From Bacteroidales bacterium UBA3844 (GTDB taxonomy: Bacteria; Bacteroidota; Bacteroidia; Bacteroidales; Paludibacteraceae), in NCBI GenBank assembly GCA_002392915.1, contig DGHQ01000047.1, positions 1 to 64,000 on the forward strand: DNA of 64,000 bases, read 5' to 3'. This document shows positions 8,336-16,381 of this stretch, in pieces. Within the stretch, counting starts at the first letter, position 1. Each line of letters starts with the position of its first letter. Position numbers and translations under genes: made by a program. The notes under the pieces are model-generated. The model saw nothing but the letters and a program-made list of their open reading frames with translations. It made no database searches and had not been told where the DNA came from.

Positions 8336-9829
8336 TTAACATTTGTCTACTGCTATTGCAACATACTTCTGATCAGGATGTTTCACTCTTTCAGGGTGGG
8401 TCATTTTGAGACTTTTACCCAGTAATGGAGTGACATATGTGTTTTTCAAATATGTTCTATTTTTCATATTTAGGAATTCCATTATCTCTTTAAGACTTTT
8501 GGGCTTCTTGCAAAACTCAACTATCTTATCATATATAGCTTGGTCACTAGCTTGGTCACTAGCTTGGTCACTAGTGTCCAAGTCCTTTACACTAAGGGTC
8601 AAAGTTACCTTGTCAGGGCGAAACGAATAACTGATTTCTGGCTTGCTCCAATTGTTATCCTTCCATCCTAATAGAATCTTGTCTACACCACTACCTGCTT
8701 TTTCAGCCTTTCCCAACATTGAAAACATCAGTTGGAGAATGCCATTCCTGCAAACGCTCTCACCTCCTCGATAGTATTGCTGACGAGTCACAAGCAAAGT
8801 GCCTGGATTTGACAATACAATGCGATCAGGATAGTGTATCACGTTGAGAGACGCATTTATAGTATAATCTGCATGCACACATAGATTTATAAGTGCTTCA
8901 CGTAATGCAACGTGCGCTGTTGTTTCTTCTATACGAGTATCTTCGTCAAGCTTGAACGGATGACGTGTTACTGTAGTAAGTTTGGGCAGTACACGGCGAT
9001 AGAATTGGAACAGATTGGATTCCCACAATCCGTCAGGACATATACGATCAGTCCATCTTTCTGCTCCCTTCGTCTGCTCTTCCGGATAGTAACGATAATC
9101 AGGAAAGAAATTAGGTGCACATTCGATATCTTTAATACTTTGCCACTTTCCGAACATAAGAAGTGCTGCAAGGGTCAAACCTTCTTCTCCTGTGACTCTA
9201 TCCTTTCTATAGCCTCCAAGCTTAGTTAGTAGTTCTTTATCATCCAGTGCAAGCCAGGGATGATTGGGTTTTGCAAGATCGAACAACCTACGATACTGGT
9301 CTATACTAACCTTGTCTATATCGTCAAGTGTATATCCACGGAGGATTCTGCAATCTGCAGAACAACGGAAATCTGCGTCGGCATACATTCGCCTAACTTC
9401 TTGCTCGGTACACTTGAAGTCTCCCTCAAAATTACGTTTGAACGTTCCATTAAACGGTTGCTCCGTACGATATACAGGACGTTGCGTGATGTCTGCCTGA
9501 GGTATGTGGAAAACCAATAGCAGTCCTCCATCTATATTAAGAGATTGAACATCTTCTTCAGTAAGAAGGTTGACATTCACTGTCTTTGGGTTGTTAGCGT
9601 TACTCCAGAATTCCTTCTTGTACTTCACTATAAGTTCATCTGTCAAGCCATCAGCAAAAAGAATCCCATTTTTTTCCTTTACACCCAAGATAATTATGCC
9701 TCCTTCGGTATTGGCAAAGGCAGAATATGTATCCCCAAAACTACCAGGAAAACCTCCTGCTGCAGACTTAAACTCCACCTCGGATGTCTCTCCATTATGT
9801 ATTATGTTTACCAATTCCTCTTTTGTCAT
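8336..9829 (-). CDS. AlbA_2 domain protein with RecG-like ATPase C-terminus
   Basis: A 497-residue predicted DNA-binding regulator. Residues 5-130 are a Schlafen AlbA_2 domain (ETSEVEFKSAAGGFPGS, then NTEGGIIILGVKEKNG). The middle to C-terminal part carries the HATPase_c_4/RecG-C signature ALREALINLCVHADY and IVLSNPGTL (about 310-350). The C-terminal region looks like a winged helix (LKEIMEFLNMKNRTYLKNTY). A linker holds three tandem SDQA units encoded by a 12-bp repeat. These proteins are usually treated as transcriptional regulators or helicase-related; the true activity is unknown. The gene stands alone between two direct-repeat copies, the upstream one supplying its promoter. This suggests a duplicated control region or a cassette insertion. 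Confidence 0.85.
   Translation of the reverse strand: MTKEELVNIIHNGETSEVEFKSAAGGFPGSFGDTYSAFANTEGGIIILGVKEKNGILFADGLTDELIVKYKKEFWSNANNPKTVNVNLLTEEDVQSLNIDGGLLLVFHIPQADITQRPVYRTEQPFNGTFKRNFEGDFKCTEQEVRRMYADADFRCSADCRILRGYTLDDIDKVSIDQYRRLFDLAKPNHPWLALDDKELLTKLGGYRKDRVTGEEGLTLAALLMFGKWQSIKDIECAPNFFPDYRYYPEEQTKGAERWTDRICPDGLWESNLFQFYRRVLPKLTTVTRHPFKLDEDTRIEETTAHVALREALINLCVHADYTINASLNVIHYPDRIVLSNPGTLLVTRQQYYRGGESVCRNGILQLMFSMLGKAEKAGSGVDKILLGWKDNNWSKPEISYSFRPDKVTLTLSVKDLDTSDQASDQASDQAIYDKIVEFCKKPKSLKEIMEFLNMKNRTYLKNTYVTPLLGKSLKMTHPERVKHPDQKYVAIAVDKC
8540..8576. repeat. 12-bp tandem repeat (three units) inside the AlbA_2 gene
   Basis: The plus strand reads ttggtcactagc three times with a final base change. 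On the coding strand this encodes (Ser-Asp-Gln-Ala)x3 in the linker before the C-terminal helix-turn-helix region. Because the unit is a multiple of three, slippage would lengthen or shorten the linker without a frameshift. Confidence 0.85.
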
Positions 9830-9908
9830 CGTACCTTAATGTATAAGAATAACTTCATTATCCGCCACAACTTTAATTTTTTCAAGATTCTGAGCTGAAA
9901 TCTACTTT

Positions 9909-10009
9909 CTTAAATTCATCATCTATATCCTTATCACTCACAAAGTTAAAAAAACTTTAGTTTCTTAAACAATATTTTTATTGTTTTTTACACCTGAAGC
10001 TTAATTTAT
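9909..10009. repeat. 102-bp direct repeat, copy 2, promoter region of the AlbA_2 gene
   Basis: This is the second copy of the segment at 8121-8222. It carries the same minus-strand TAACTTTG element (complement at 9941-9948), 80 bases upstream of the AlbA_2 start, which is a normal promoter distance. The rest of the gap 9830-10162 holds an AT-rich leader and the rhomboid promoter (TAAGTTTG at 10132-10139). Confidence 0.85.
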
Positions 10010-10131
10010 TTGAAAAACCAAACATTAAATCATTCCAGTTTCTTGATTTTTACGCATACTTATGGATTCCATATCAGACACGAATTTCCAATTAAATGCA
10101 GAGGTAATCTTCTGCATTCCAAAATTTATTG

Positions 10132-10139
10132 TAAGTTTG
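10132..10139 (+). promoter_or_regulatory. Predicted -7 promoter element for the rhomboid gene
   Basis: The sequence TAAGTTTG matches TAnnTTTG and lies 24 bases upstream of the start codon, which fits a short leader. No clear TTTG stands at the -33 position. Confidence 0.45.
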
Positions 10140-10162
10140 CATCAACAAAATAAAAAACAGAT

Positions 10163-10726
10163 ATGAGCAAAATAAAAGTGACATTCAACGCTCCAGTGAC
10201 TATAATGTTCCTGGCTCTAATGTTGGCAGCAACAATCGGCAACTACCTGACTCTTGGCATGGTGAACAATATATTTGGCTGCAAACCTGTATTGTCTTTC
10301 CATCCAATGATTGTGATGGGCTACTTCACCCACATTTTCTGCCATGCGAACTTGGAGCACTTTTTCGGCAACGCTATATTCTTGCTTTTGCTGATGCCTC
10401 TTTTGGAAGAGAAATATGGCAGTCTGACATTAATCATCATGATCTTCACCACTGCTTTCATCACCGGAATCCTTAACGCAGTGCTTTTGTCCACGGGACT
10501 TGTCGGAGCTTCTGGAATCGTGTTCATGTGCATCATTATGTCGTCGCTGACAATGTGTAAAGCGGGCGAGATCCCCTTCACATTCATTCTCGTCTTCGTC
10601 TGCTACATCGGCAAAGAGGTGATAAGCGGATTGCTGGTCGACGACAATGTTTCCCGCTTCGGCCACATCATCGGAGGATGCAGCGGAGCCATTTTGGGAA
10701 AGGTGTTCGGAAGAGAGAGGCAATAA
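10163..10726 (+). CDS. Rhomboid family intramembrane serine protease
   Basis: A 187-residue inner-membrane protein with about six hydrophobic helices. It has the family landmarks in order: His61-x4-His66-x3-Asn70 (HANLEHFFGN) in helix 2, the nucleophile Ser117 in GASG, and His168 in the last helix (GHIIGGCSG). These form the Ser-His dyad and oxyanion residues of rhomboids, which cut transmembrane segments of other proteins within the bilayer. The length is that of a minimal six-helix bacterial rhomboid. It is a single-gene unit with a promoter element 24 bases upstream and a terminator behind it. The substrate cannot be inferred. Confidence 0.9.
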   Translation: MSKIKVTFNAPVTIMFLALMLAATIGNYLTLGMVNNIFGCKPVLSFHPMIVMGYFTHIFCHANLEHFFGNAIFLLLLMPLLEEKYGSLTLIIMIFTTAFITGILNAVLLSTGLVGASGIVFMCIIMSSLTMCKAGEIPFTFILVFVCYIGKEVISGLLVDDNVSRFGHIIGGCSGAILGKVFGRERQ

Positions 10727-10762
10727 AATGAGATTCTATAAATGTGCGGAATGCAAAATTGG

Positions 10763-10790
10763 AAAGACGGGGGACTTCTCCGTCTTTTTT
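10763..10790 (+). terminator. Intrinsic terminator after the rhomboid gene
   Basis: An eight-base stem (aaagacgg 10763-10770 with ccgtcttt 10780-10787) closes a nine-base loop and runs into T residues. Confidence 0.8.
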
Positions 10791-10853
10791 TATTAAAAGG
10801 CGAAGATTTCACAACCCTCGCCTCTTATAAAATATCAAAAAACTGTTTTATGG

Positions 10854-12545
10854 TTACCCACAAGCAAATAGCACAATAAGCTGTGCTGTTAAAATTCTAA
10901 GAAACATCGATAATGGATATACGGTGGAATAACCAACTGCCGGAGCATCCTTCGTACATACGCTGTTGGCATAAGCCAAAGCTGGAGGATCAGTATAAGA
11001 TCCGGCAATCATTCCCATTAAAGTATAATAATTTAATTTGTAGTATAGCCTTGCTATTGCGCCTACAATCAATATAGGGATCACAGTGATAAGCAATCCG
11101 CTCAACACATATAGAGCACCGTCGCCAGCCACCACCGTCTCCACAAAACTTGCACCCGCTTTTATTCCTACCGAGGCAAGGAAAAGGACTAGTCCGATTT
11201 CCCTAAGCATCAAATTGGCAGATGTCGTGGTGTATGTCACAAGTCCAATCTTATGACCGAAACGTCCGATCAGAAGCGCTATAATCAACGGTCCGCCAGC
11301 TATTCCAAGTTTCAATGGCACCGGCATCGACGGGATGGAGATCGGAATGCTTCCAAACATGATTCCTACGAAAATACCGATGAATATTGTGGCAAGATTT
11401 GGTGCATGAAGAGTCTTGACACAATCGCCAAACAGTTTGCGGACTCTCTCAACTGCATCCTCACGGCCTACGACTCTCACCTTATCACCCACCTTCAATT
11501 CAAGCGAAGGAGACGCGAACAAGACGATTCCGCCACGATTGATGCGAGTCACGTTTACCTCATACAACCTGTTGAGATGCAGTTTTCTTAATGTTCGTCC
11601 ATTAATCTTAGGATTCGTAACCACAACACTTTTGGAAATCAGTTTGCCTTCGCCTACATCATCCCAATCCATCTCACATTTTTCTCCGAGAATAGTGACA
11701 AGTGCATCCGCCTCACTCTCCATACTGACTATGAAAAGCACATCACCTAAGAATATTCTTGTCGATCCACACGGAGAAATCATCTCACCATCATGAAGCA
11801 GACGAGAGCAAACAAACTCCTTATCCAATGTATGACGCAACTCTTTCAATGTTTTACCATCAAAATTGTTGTTTTTCAAAATGATGCATTGTTTTTCCGG
11901 TTTTAATTCCGTCTCCTCACAATCTGAATCCAACTCTTTTTCCTCCTGAGCCAAATCAGTCTTAGTGATAAATCGTATGGCAATTGTCGCCAGAATGATT
12001 CCCACCACACCCAAAGGATAAGCACAGGCATATCCGTTTGCGATCAAAGGAGCATTTCCATCAGAGAAGACGGTGTTGAGAGCCTCACTCGCAGCACCAA
12101 GTCCGGGTGTGTTGGTGACCGCTCCAAACAACGTGCCAACCAACATCGGCAAATTGTTCTCATCTGTCGTGTCGAAAAAACAGTAATAGCATCCGAACAT
12201 CACAGCCACATTGAGCAATACCGTCAACATGGCAAGCTTGTTCATAGCCACCCCACCCTTTTTGAAACTGTTGAAAAATCCAGGGCCTGCCTGCAGTCCG
12301 ATCATAAACACAAACAGAATCAAGCCAAAGTCCTGTACGAAAGTGAGTATGCTCACAGGAGCTGTAAACTTAAAGTGTCCAGCCAGAATTCCTGCGAACA
12401 AGACAAAAGTGACACCCAAAGAGATGCCCATAACCTTGATCTTACCAAGATAGATACCGACCGATATCACAATCGCGTAAAGCAAGGCTATGTGGGCAAC
12501 AGAGTCGTTGCTGGTGAACAAATTAGTCAGCCAAGAAAAGTCCAT
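10854..12545 (-). CDS. AspT/YidE-type putative transporter with two RCK_C domains
   Basis: A 563-residue inner-membrane transporter of the aspartate:alanine exchanger family. I chose ATG 12545 (MDFSWLTNLF) because the extra 24 residues up to 12617 are hydrophilic and overlap a small upstream frame. The layout is an N-terminal membrane block (AIVISVGIYLGKIKVMGISL, then LFVFMIGLQAGPGFF), two cytoplasmic TrkA-C (RCK_C) domains (about 190-370) and a second membrane block (IFVGIMFGSIPISIPSMPVP, then GSYTDPPALAYAN). The internal repeat of membrane blocks is typical of the family. Substrates differ between members, so none is assigned. A LysR gene is divergent about 460 bases away and may control it. 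Confidence 0.85.
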   Translation of the reverse strand: MDFSWLTNLFTSNDSVAHIALLYAIVISVGIYLGKIKVMGISLGVTFVLFAGILAGHFKFTAPVSILTFVQDFGLILFVFMIGLQAGPGFFNSFKKGGVAMNKLAMLTVLLNVAVMFGCYYCFFDTTDENNLPMLVGTLFGAVTNTPGLGAASEALNTVFSDGNAPLIANGYACAYPLGVVGIILATIAIRFITKTDLAQEEKELDSDCEETELKPEKQCIILKNNNFDGKTLKELRHTLDKEFVCSRLLHDGEMISPCGSTRIFLGDVLFIVSMESEADALVTILGEKCEMDWDDVGEGKLISKSVVVTNPKINGRTLRKLHLNRLYEVNVTRINRGGIVLFASPSLELKVGDKVRVVGREDAVERVRKLFGDCVKTLHAPNLATIFIGIFVGIMFGSIPISIPSMPVPLKLGIAGGPLIIALLIGRFGHKIGLVTYTTTSANLMLREIGLVLFLASVGIKAGASFVETVVAGDGALYVLSGLLITVIPILIVGAIARLYYKLNYYTLMGMIAGSYTDPPALAYANSVCTKDAPAVGYSTVYPLSMFLRILTAQLIVLFACG

Positions 12546-12726
12546 AATACTTGTAATGGAATTTTGATGTTGTCGACGGTTCGATATAAGACTTGTATTC
12601 ATTAGATGAAACGACATCTACGGAATCCCCGTCAATAACAAAACCATCATTTCTTCCACACTCAGAAACTTTCGACGAAGCTCTCCAAACAAACAGAGAT
12701 GCAATTACAACTAATAATGAAACCAT
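12523..12726 (-). CDS. Possible small membrane-anchored protein upstream of the transporter
   Basis: A 67-residue frame starting at ATG 12726, with one N-terminal hydrophobic helix (MVSLLVVIASLFVW) and a polar remainder. It ends 23 bases inside the transporter gene in another frame, so translation of the two could be coupled. A TAnnTTTG-type element lies upstream on this strand (complement CAAAAGTA at 12820-12827). No family is recognised. It may be real or only a leader peptide. Confidence 0.35.
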   Translation of the reverse strand: MVSLLVVIASLFVWRASSKVSECGRNDGFVIDGDSVDVVSSNEYKSYIEPSTTSKFHYKYYGLFLAD

Positions 12727-12954
12727 TTTTCTTTTTATTTTTTAATGTTTTTATTCTTCTTAATTGTTTATGATGAGATGGACCCTTTTGCGTTCCACAC
12801 ATCATTGAACCAACGTTTGCAAAAGTAGAGCCGTTTTGGATGCGATTTCAGATTTTGTTATGAGTTTTATTGATAGGTGTAATAAGCAAAACTCACTGAT
12901 GATATTTTTATCTAATAGTCACAATTAGCAGATTTAATACACACAATAAACACA
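12618..12954. other. Divergent control region between transporter and LysR gene
   Basis: This gap is AT-rich and carries the small frame at 12523-12726, one minus-strand promoter element (complement at 12820-12827) and no clear terminator. It is the likely site of LysR binding. Confidence 0.4.
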
Positions 12955-13002
12955 ATGAATATGAAAAGCACTAAATTTGCAATCCGAAGATTATTAGATG
13001 AC

Positions 13003-13908
13003 ATGGAACTAAGACAATTGAGAGCATTCGTCAAAATTGCAGAGACTTGCAATTTTTCGTTGGCAGCAAAAGAACTTTACACTACGCAAAGTGCCCTTTC
13101 TCAGAGTTTGAAGAAATTGGAAGATGAACTTGGGGCGGCCCTGTTTCATAGAGACAATCACAATGTGGGATTGACAGAAGCAGGAGACGCATTGCTTCCG
13201 TATGCCAAGAGAACAATAGAAGATGCTGACAATTGCGTCTACAAGATGAATGACCTTATGAATATGAAATGCGGGACACTTAATATAGGAGTGACTCATT
13301 CGTTTCGCATTCTGACGTCGGACACGCTAAATATCTTTGTGAAAAAATTTCCCAATATAAAGCTCAACATATTCTATAAGACAAACGACGAATTGCAGAA
13401 TATGCTTTTCCGCAAGGAGATCGATGTCATGCTTGCATTCAAGCCAGAGACCATCGCCGAGCAGATAGAGTCTCACAATCTGTTTGAAGACAAACTCTGC
13501 GCGATTGTTGCCAAAGACCACGCCCTTGCAAAAAAAAGAAGCATCACATTAGAAGAGATTGCTGAACATCCGCTTATTCTTCCGGCAGAGGGAACACAGG
13601 CGCGCAATATGATCGACAGAGTGTTGAAAACAAACCCCGTCGAACTAAAGCCAAAAATTGTGATCAATGAAATCACTCCAATACTGATGCTTGTGTCGTA
13701 TGGAGAAATGATATCCATTTTGTCGGGACTTTCCACCAAGACAAGGCCTGATGTTGTGGCCGTCCCTATCGACGTCGCCGGAAACACAATGGAGGGTGCA
13801 TTCCTAATTCTGAAAAATTCCTATTTCAAACGTTCTGCAAAAGAATTTATCAAACTTCTTTGCGAAACCCAATTATTGAGGCTGAAGATGGACAGCCTGT
13901 TTAATTAA
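13003..13908 (+). CDS. LysR family transcriptional regulator (OxyR/CysB-like)
   Basis: I take the start as ATG 13003 (MELRQLRAFVKIAETCNF), which gives the usual 301-residue length; the frame itself extends to 12955. Residues 1-60 are the winged helix-turn-helix (FSLAAKELYTTQSALSQSLK, then KLEDELGAALFHRDN). The remainder is the periplasmic-binding-like effector domain (TLNIGVTHSFRI, LILPAEGTQARNMID). These proteins act as tetramers that usually control a divergent neighbour. Here that neighbour is the AspT-like transporter on the other strand, so an effector related to its substrate is a reasonable but untested guess. No T-N11-A site could be singled out in the AT-rich gap. Confidence 0.9.
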   Translation: MELRQLRAFVKIAETCNFSLAAKELYTTQSALSQSLKKLEDELGAALFHRDNHNVGLTEAGDALLPYAKRTIEDADNCVYKMNDLMNMKCGTLNIGVTHSFRILTSDTLNIFVKKFPNIKLNIFYKTNDELQNMLFRKEIDVMLAFKPETIAEQIESHNLFEDKLCAIVAKDHALAKKRSITLEEIAEHPLILPAEGTQARNMIDRVLKTNPVELKPKIVINEITPILMLVSYGEMISILSGLSTKTRPDVVAVPIDVAGNTMEGAFLILKNSYFKRSAKEFIKLLCETQLLRLKMDSLFN

Positions 13909-13970
13909 TTCATAGTGCTTAATGCATAATTAACAATTATTTTCTAAATTTGAACCTAAACCATACAGAT

Positions 13971-14378
13971 ATGAAACTATTTACTTCCATCATATTAGCA
14001 CTGACACTCGCCCTCCCCACTCATGCCCAGGTTGGGTTCAGATGGTGTCTGTACGGCTTTAATCACAGCGATTCCTACGAACCTATTATCGAGGCTCAGT
14101 TAGAAGAACTTGCCGAGTTCATCAAATCATACCCCGATGATCTGTTTGAAATTTCTGGACATTTAGATGAGCGAGCAAGTGACAAATATAGTATAAAATT
14201 TGACAAAAAAAGAGCGGACTACGTTCGAGGTCTCCTGATAGACAAATATGGTATTCCAAGCTCGATGCTTATATCTGTTGGCAAAAATGCAAACGAGCCA
14301 TATATCAGAGGAGCAAAGACGGAAACCGAACATGAGTTGAATAGAAGAGTAGAGATTAGAATCATAAGGAAAGATTAA
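13971..14378 (+). CDS. Small secreted OmpA-like domain protein (copy 1)
   Basis: The start is taken at ATG 13971 (MKLFTSIILALTLALPTHA), which gives a clear signal peptide; the longer frame to 13950 starts with TTG. The mature part of about 115 residues is a bare OmpA C-terminal (peptidoglycan-binding) domain: QLEELAEFIKSYPD, then the ISGHLDERAS segment, RADYVRGLLIDKYG, and the end HELNRRVEIRII. There is no barrel or lipobox, so it should be a soluble periplasmic protein. A paralogue with nearly identical signal peptide and C-terminus stands at 15667-16077, with an Abi gene between them. Both copies are followed by the same dispersed repeat. Confidence 0.8.
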   Translation: MKLFTSIILALTLALPTHAQVGFRWCLYGFNHSDSYEPIIEAQLEELAEFIKSYPDDLFEISGHLDERASDKYSIKFDKKRADYVRGLLIDKYGIPSSMLISVGKNANEPYIRGAKTETEHELNRRVEIRIIRKD

Positions 14379-14494
14379 TCATTAATTCAACTTGTTTGCA
14401 TAAATGGGTTCTGTTTTATGACTGATTTCCGTCTCTTTTCCAAATAAAAGTCGTAGAATTTCTCTGTAGACTTCTGTTTTCTGTGGTATTATAT

Positions 14495-14554
14495 GTGCTC
14501 GCCTTCGTCTCGCACTTAAGAAAGGGTTAGGGCGTTCCGCCCTTAACAATCCTC
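14495..14554. repeat. Dispersed intergenic repeat, copy E1
   Basis: It contains a gctcgccttcgtctcgc palindrome, then gggttagggcgttccgcccttaacaatcctc in two parts. The same parts recur at 16199-16272, 34807-34869 and twice, as an inverted pair, at 47905-48042. The second half can form a hairpin (agggcg/cgccct type). It lies after OmpA-like copy 1. Confidence 0.7.
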
Positions 14555-14611
14555 CTATCAACTCCCATTAAAAATTTTTATTATACTAATTTTACTTTTT
14601 TCTAAAATAAA

Positions 14612-14643
14612 TTTGTCCAAGTGACAGACTAATAATACTTTTG
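14612..14643 (+). promoter_or_regulatory. Strong Bacteroidales promoter for the Abi-associated hairpin RNA
   Basis: The -33 element TTTG (14612-14615) and the -7 element TACTTTTG (14636-14643) are separated by 20 bases, an almost ideal arrangement. The expected start is about 14649, directly before the hairpin RNA. Confidence 0.7.
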
Positions 14644-14648
14644 CAGTA

Positions 14649-14700
14649 CAAGAACCCGCCAAGCCTCCTGACAATGCTTAAATCGGCGGGTCGTTTTTTT
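14649..14700 (+). ncRNA. Short hairpin RNA upstream of the Abi/HEPN gene
   Basis: The predicted transcript begins a few bases after a near-consensus promoter. It folds into a stem of seven pairs (acccgcc 14654-14660 with ggcgggt 14685-14691), a second short stem (aagc 14661-14664 with gctt 14676-14679), an 11-base loop and a five-base bulge. It then ends in a run of seven T. It stops 13 bases before the Abi start codon. It could be a self-terminating small RNA, the RNA antitoxin reported for AbiF-type HEPN toxins, or only an attenuator of the toxin gene. The structure is seen; the role is inferred. Confidence 0.6.
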
Positions 14701-14712
14701 ATTGTTATAGTC

Positions 14713-15606
14713 ATGGTTAATTATTCTAAAACATATTTAGATCCTTCAGAACAAGTAAATTTATTGGTTTGTAGAGGTCTTATAATCGACAATTGCAACG
14801 AAACTCAGCAATATTTGAAACGTATCGGTTATTACCGCATGTCTGCGTACTTATATCCATTACTTTCCACACCGAAAGAAGACCATGTTTATAAAAAAGG
14901 CAGTTCCTTTAACCAAGCCATTAATCTTTACCGATTTGACCGACAGTTACGCTTACTCATTTTTAATCAAATTGAAAAAATAGAAATCGCAGTACGGGCG
15001 GCAATGGTAAATGTAATGAGTAAAGAAACAGGAGATCCTTTTTGGATGACAAACCCTACACACTTTGCAAACAGTAAAAAATTCAATAAATCACTGCAAA
15101 AGATTAAAGAAGAATACAACAAATCATGCGAAGATTTTATTGAGCATTTCCGTAATACATATGATAATCCATTCCCTCCATCGTGGATGCTAACCGAAAT
15201 TCTTCCTCTTGGTGTATTGACACGTATTTATGAGAATATCAAAGTTAATCAATATCGCAAAAAAATTGCAAAAGAATTCAATCTTAACATTCCCGTATTC
15301 ACATCATGGATGACAATCATCACAGTAACACGAAATAATTGTTGTCATCACGCACGCATTTGGAATAGAGTATTCACACTACGAGCACTTCTACTATCCC
15401 ATTATACTCGTCCATGGATTTCCAATACGATACAGCAAGGCAAAATATTTTTCACATTATGCATTATCAAATACTTATTGGATGCAATTGTGCCAAGTAA
15501 CGACATGACATCAAAACTTCGATGGTTGTTTATTAAATATCCCAATGTTGATTTGTCAGCCATGGGCTTTCCCAGAAATTGGGAAATGGAACCACTATGG
15601 CAATAA
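14713..15606 (+). CDS. Abi_2 (AbiD/AbiF-type) HEPN family abortive infection protein
   Basis: A 297-residue cytoplasmic protein; I take ATG 14713 because the frame upstream lies within the hairpin RNA and starts with TTG. The N-terminus has the Abi_2 signature (RGLIIDN, then QYLKRIGYYRMSAYLYPL at about 32-50). The HEPN ribonuclease motif R-x4-H is Arg207-NNCC-His212 (TRNNCCHHARIWNR). Such proteins are RNases that stop growth on phage attack. The gene is preceded by a terminated hairpin RNA and sits between two OmpA-like paralogues. It is markedly AT-rich, which together with the bracketing suggests horizontal gain. Family call firm; target RNA unknown. Confidence 0.88.
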   Translation: MVNYSKTYLDPSEQVNLLVCRGLIIDNCNETQQYLKRIGYYRMSAYLYPLLSTPKEDHVYKKGSSFNQAINLYRFDRQLRLLIFNQIEKIEIAVRAAMVNVMSKETGDPFWMTNPTHFANSKKFNKSLQKIKEEYNKSCEDFIEHFRNTYDNPFPPSWMLTEILPLGVLTRIYENIKVNQYRKKIAKEFNLNIPVFTSWMTIITVTRNNCCHHARIWNRVFTLRALLLSHYTRPWISNTIQQGKIFFTLCIIKYLLDAIVPSNDMTSKLRWLFIKYPNVDLSAMGFPRNWEMEPLWQ

Positions 15607-15666
15607 TACACATTTACTTTGCAAAGCCATAAACAATATCTATATTTGCAATAAAACCAATCAAAT

Positions 15667-16077
15667 ATGAAACACTTTGCATCCATCATATTGGCACTGA
15701 CACTCGCCTTCCCCACTCATGCCGAGGATGGATTCAAATGGTGTATATACACTTTTGATTATACAGAGAGTGGAATGAAAACATATACGGAAGCCCAACT
15801 TCAAGAATTATCTGAGTTCATTAAATGTTATCCAGATAGCATGTTTGAAGTATCTGCTCATACTGATGAACGCAGTAGACAAGAATTTTCTATCAAATTG
15901 TGTGATAATCGAGCTAAATGGGTAAGACAATACCTTATCGATAATTTCAACATTCCCGACTCGATGCTTGTATCTGTTGGCAAAATTGCAAACGAGCCAT
16001 ATATCAGAGGAGCAAAGACGGAAGCCGAACATGAGTTGAATAGAAGAGTAGAGATAAAGTTCATCAAGAAGAAATAA
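15667..16077 (+). CDS. Small secreted OmpA-like domain protein (copy 2)
   Basis: A 136-residue paralogue of the protein at 13971-14378, with the same signal peptide pattern (MKHFASIILALTLAFPTHA) and an almost identical end (EPYIRGAKTEAEHELNRRVE). The middle has diverged. It is a lone OmpA-C domain: a YTEAQLQELSEFIK start, an SAHTDERS binding segment and the closing NRRVEIKF. It probably binds peptidoglycan in the periplasm. The near-identical 3' ends point to recent duplication or gene conversion. The distance between copies is filled by the Abi gene. Confidence 0.8.
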   Translation: MKHFASIILALTLAFPTHAEDGFKWCIYTFDYTESGMKTYTEAQLQELSEFIKCYPDSMFEVSAHTDERSRQEFSIKLCDNRAKWVRQYLIDNFNIPDSMLVSVGKIANEPYIRGAKTEAEHELNRRVEIKFIKKK

Positions 16078-16198
16078 AGAGCAATCTTAATCTGCGGATC
16101 ATTTTAACTTTCAGATTGAAATTTCACCTCTTTTTCTCACAAAAAGACGTAGTCTTTCTCTGTAAACTTTGAGTCTCTGTGGTTTTATTAAATTTTAT

Positions 16199-16272
16199 GT
16201 GCTCGCCTACGGCTCGCACGTGGGGAAGGGTTAGGGCCAATATCAATCAAACATGGGCCCTTAACAATCCTC
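16199..16272. repeat. Dispersed intergenic repeat, copy E2
   Basis: Same family as E1, with gctcgcctacggctcgcac, gaagggttagggc and gcccttaacaatcctc. About 20 bases (caatatcaatcaaacatggg) replace the short loop found in the other copies. It follows OmpA-like copy 2, as E1 follows copy 1. Confidence 0.7.
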
Positions 16273-16322
16273 ATTTATGACATACTCCTATTTTTATTTA
16301 GTCGATTTTACGTTAAATAACA

Positions 16323-16352
16323 AACGGATGAGTATAATTATACCCATCCGTT
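16323..16352 (-). terminator. Terminator of the korAB operon
   Basis: An imperfect long stem (aacggatg 16323-16330 with catccgtt 16345-16352, around the palindrome gtataattatac) lies 30 bases after the korB stop and runs into a T-rich stretch on the minus strand. Confidence 0.55.
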
Positions 16353-16381
16353 CATATTCTGAAACTATATCAGTCAGTTAA

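Noticed and set aside
14653..14700. Hairpin before the Abi gene as an ordinary terminator of the OmpA-like gene
   Set aside because: A strong promoter lies between it and the OmpA-like gene, and the hairpin starts at the expected transcript start. I kept it as a small RNA, with attenuation as the alternative.
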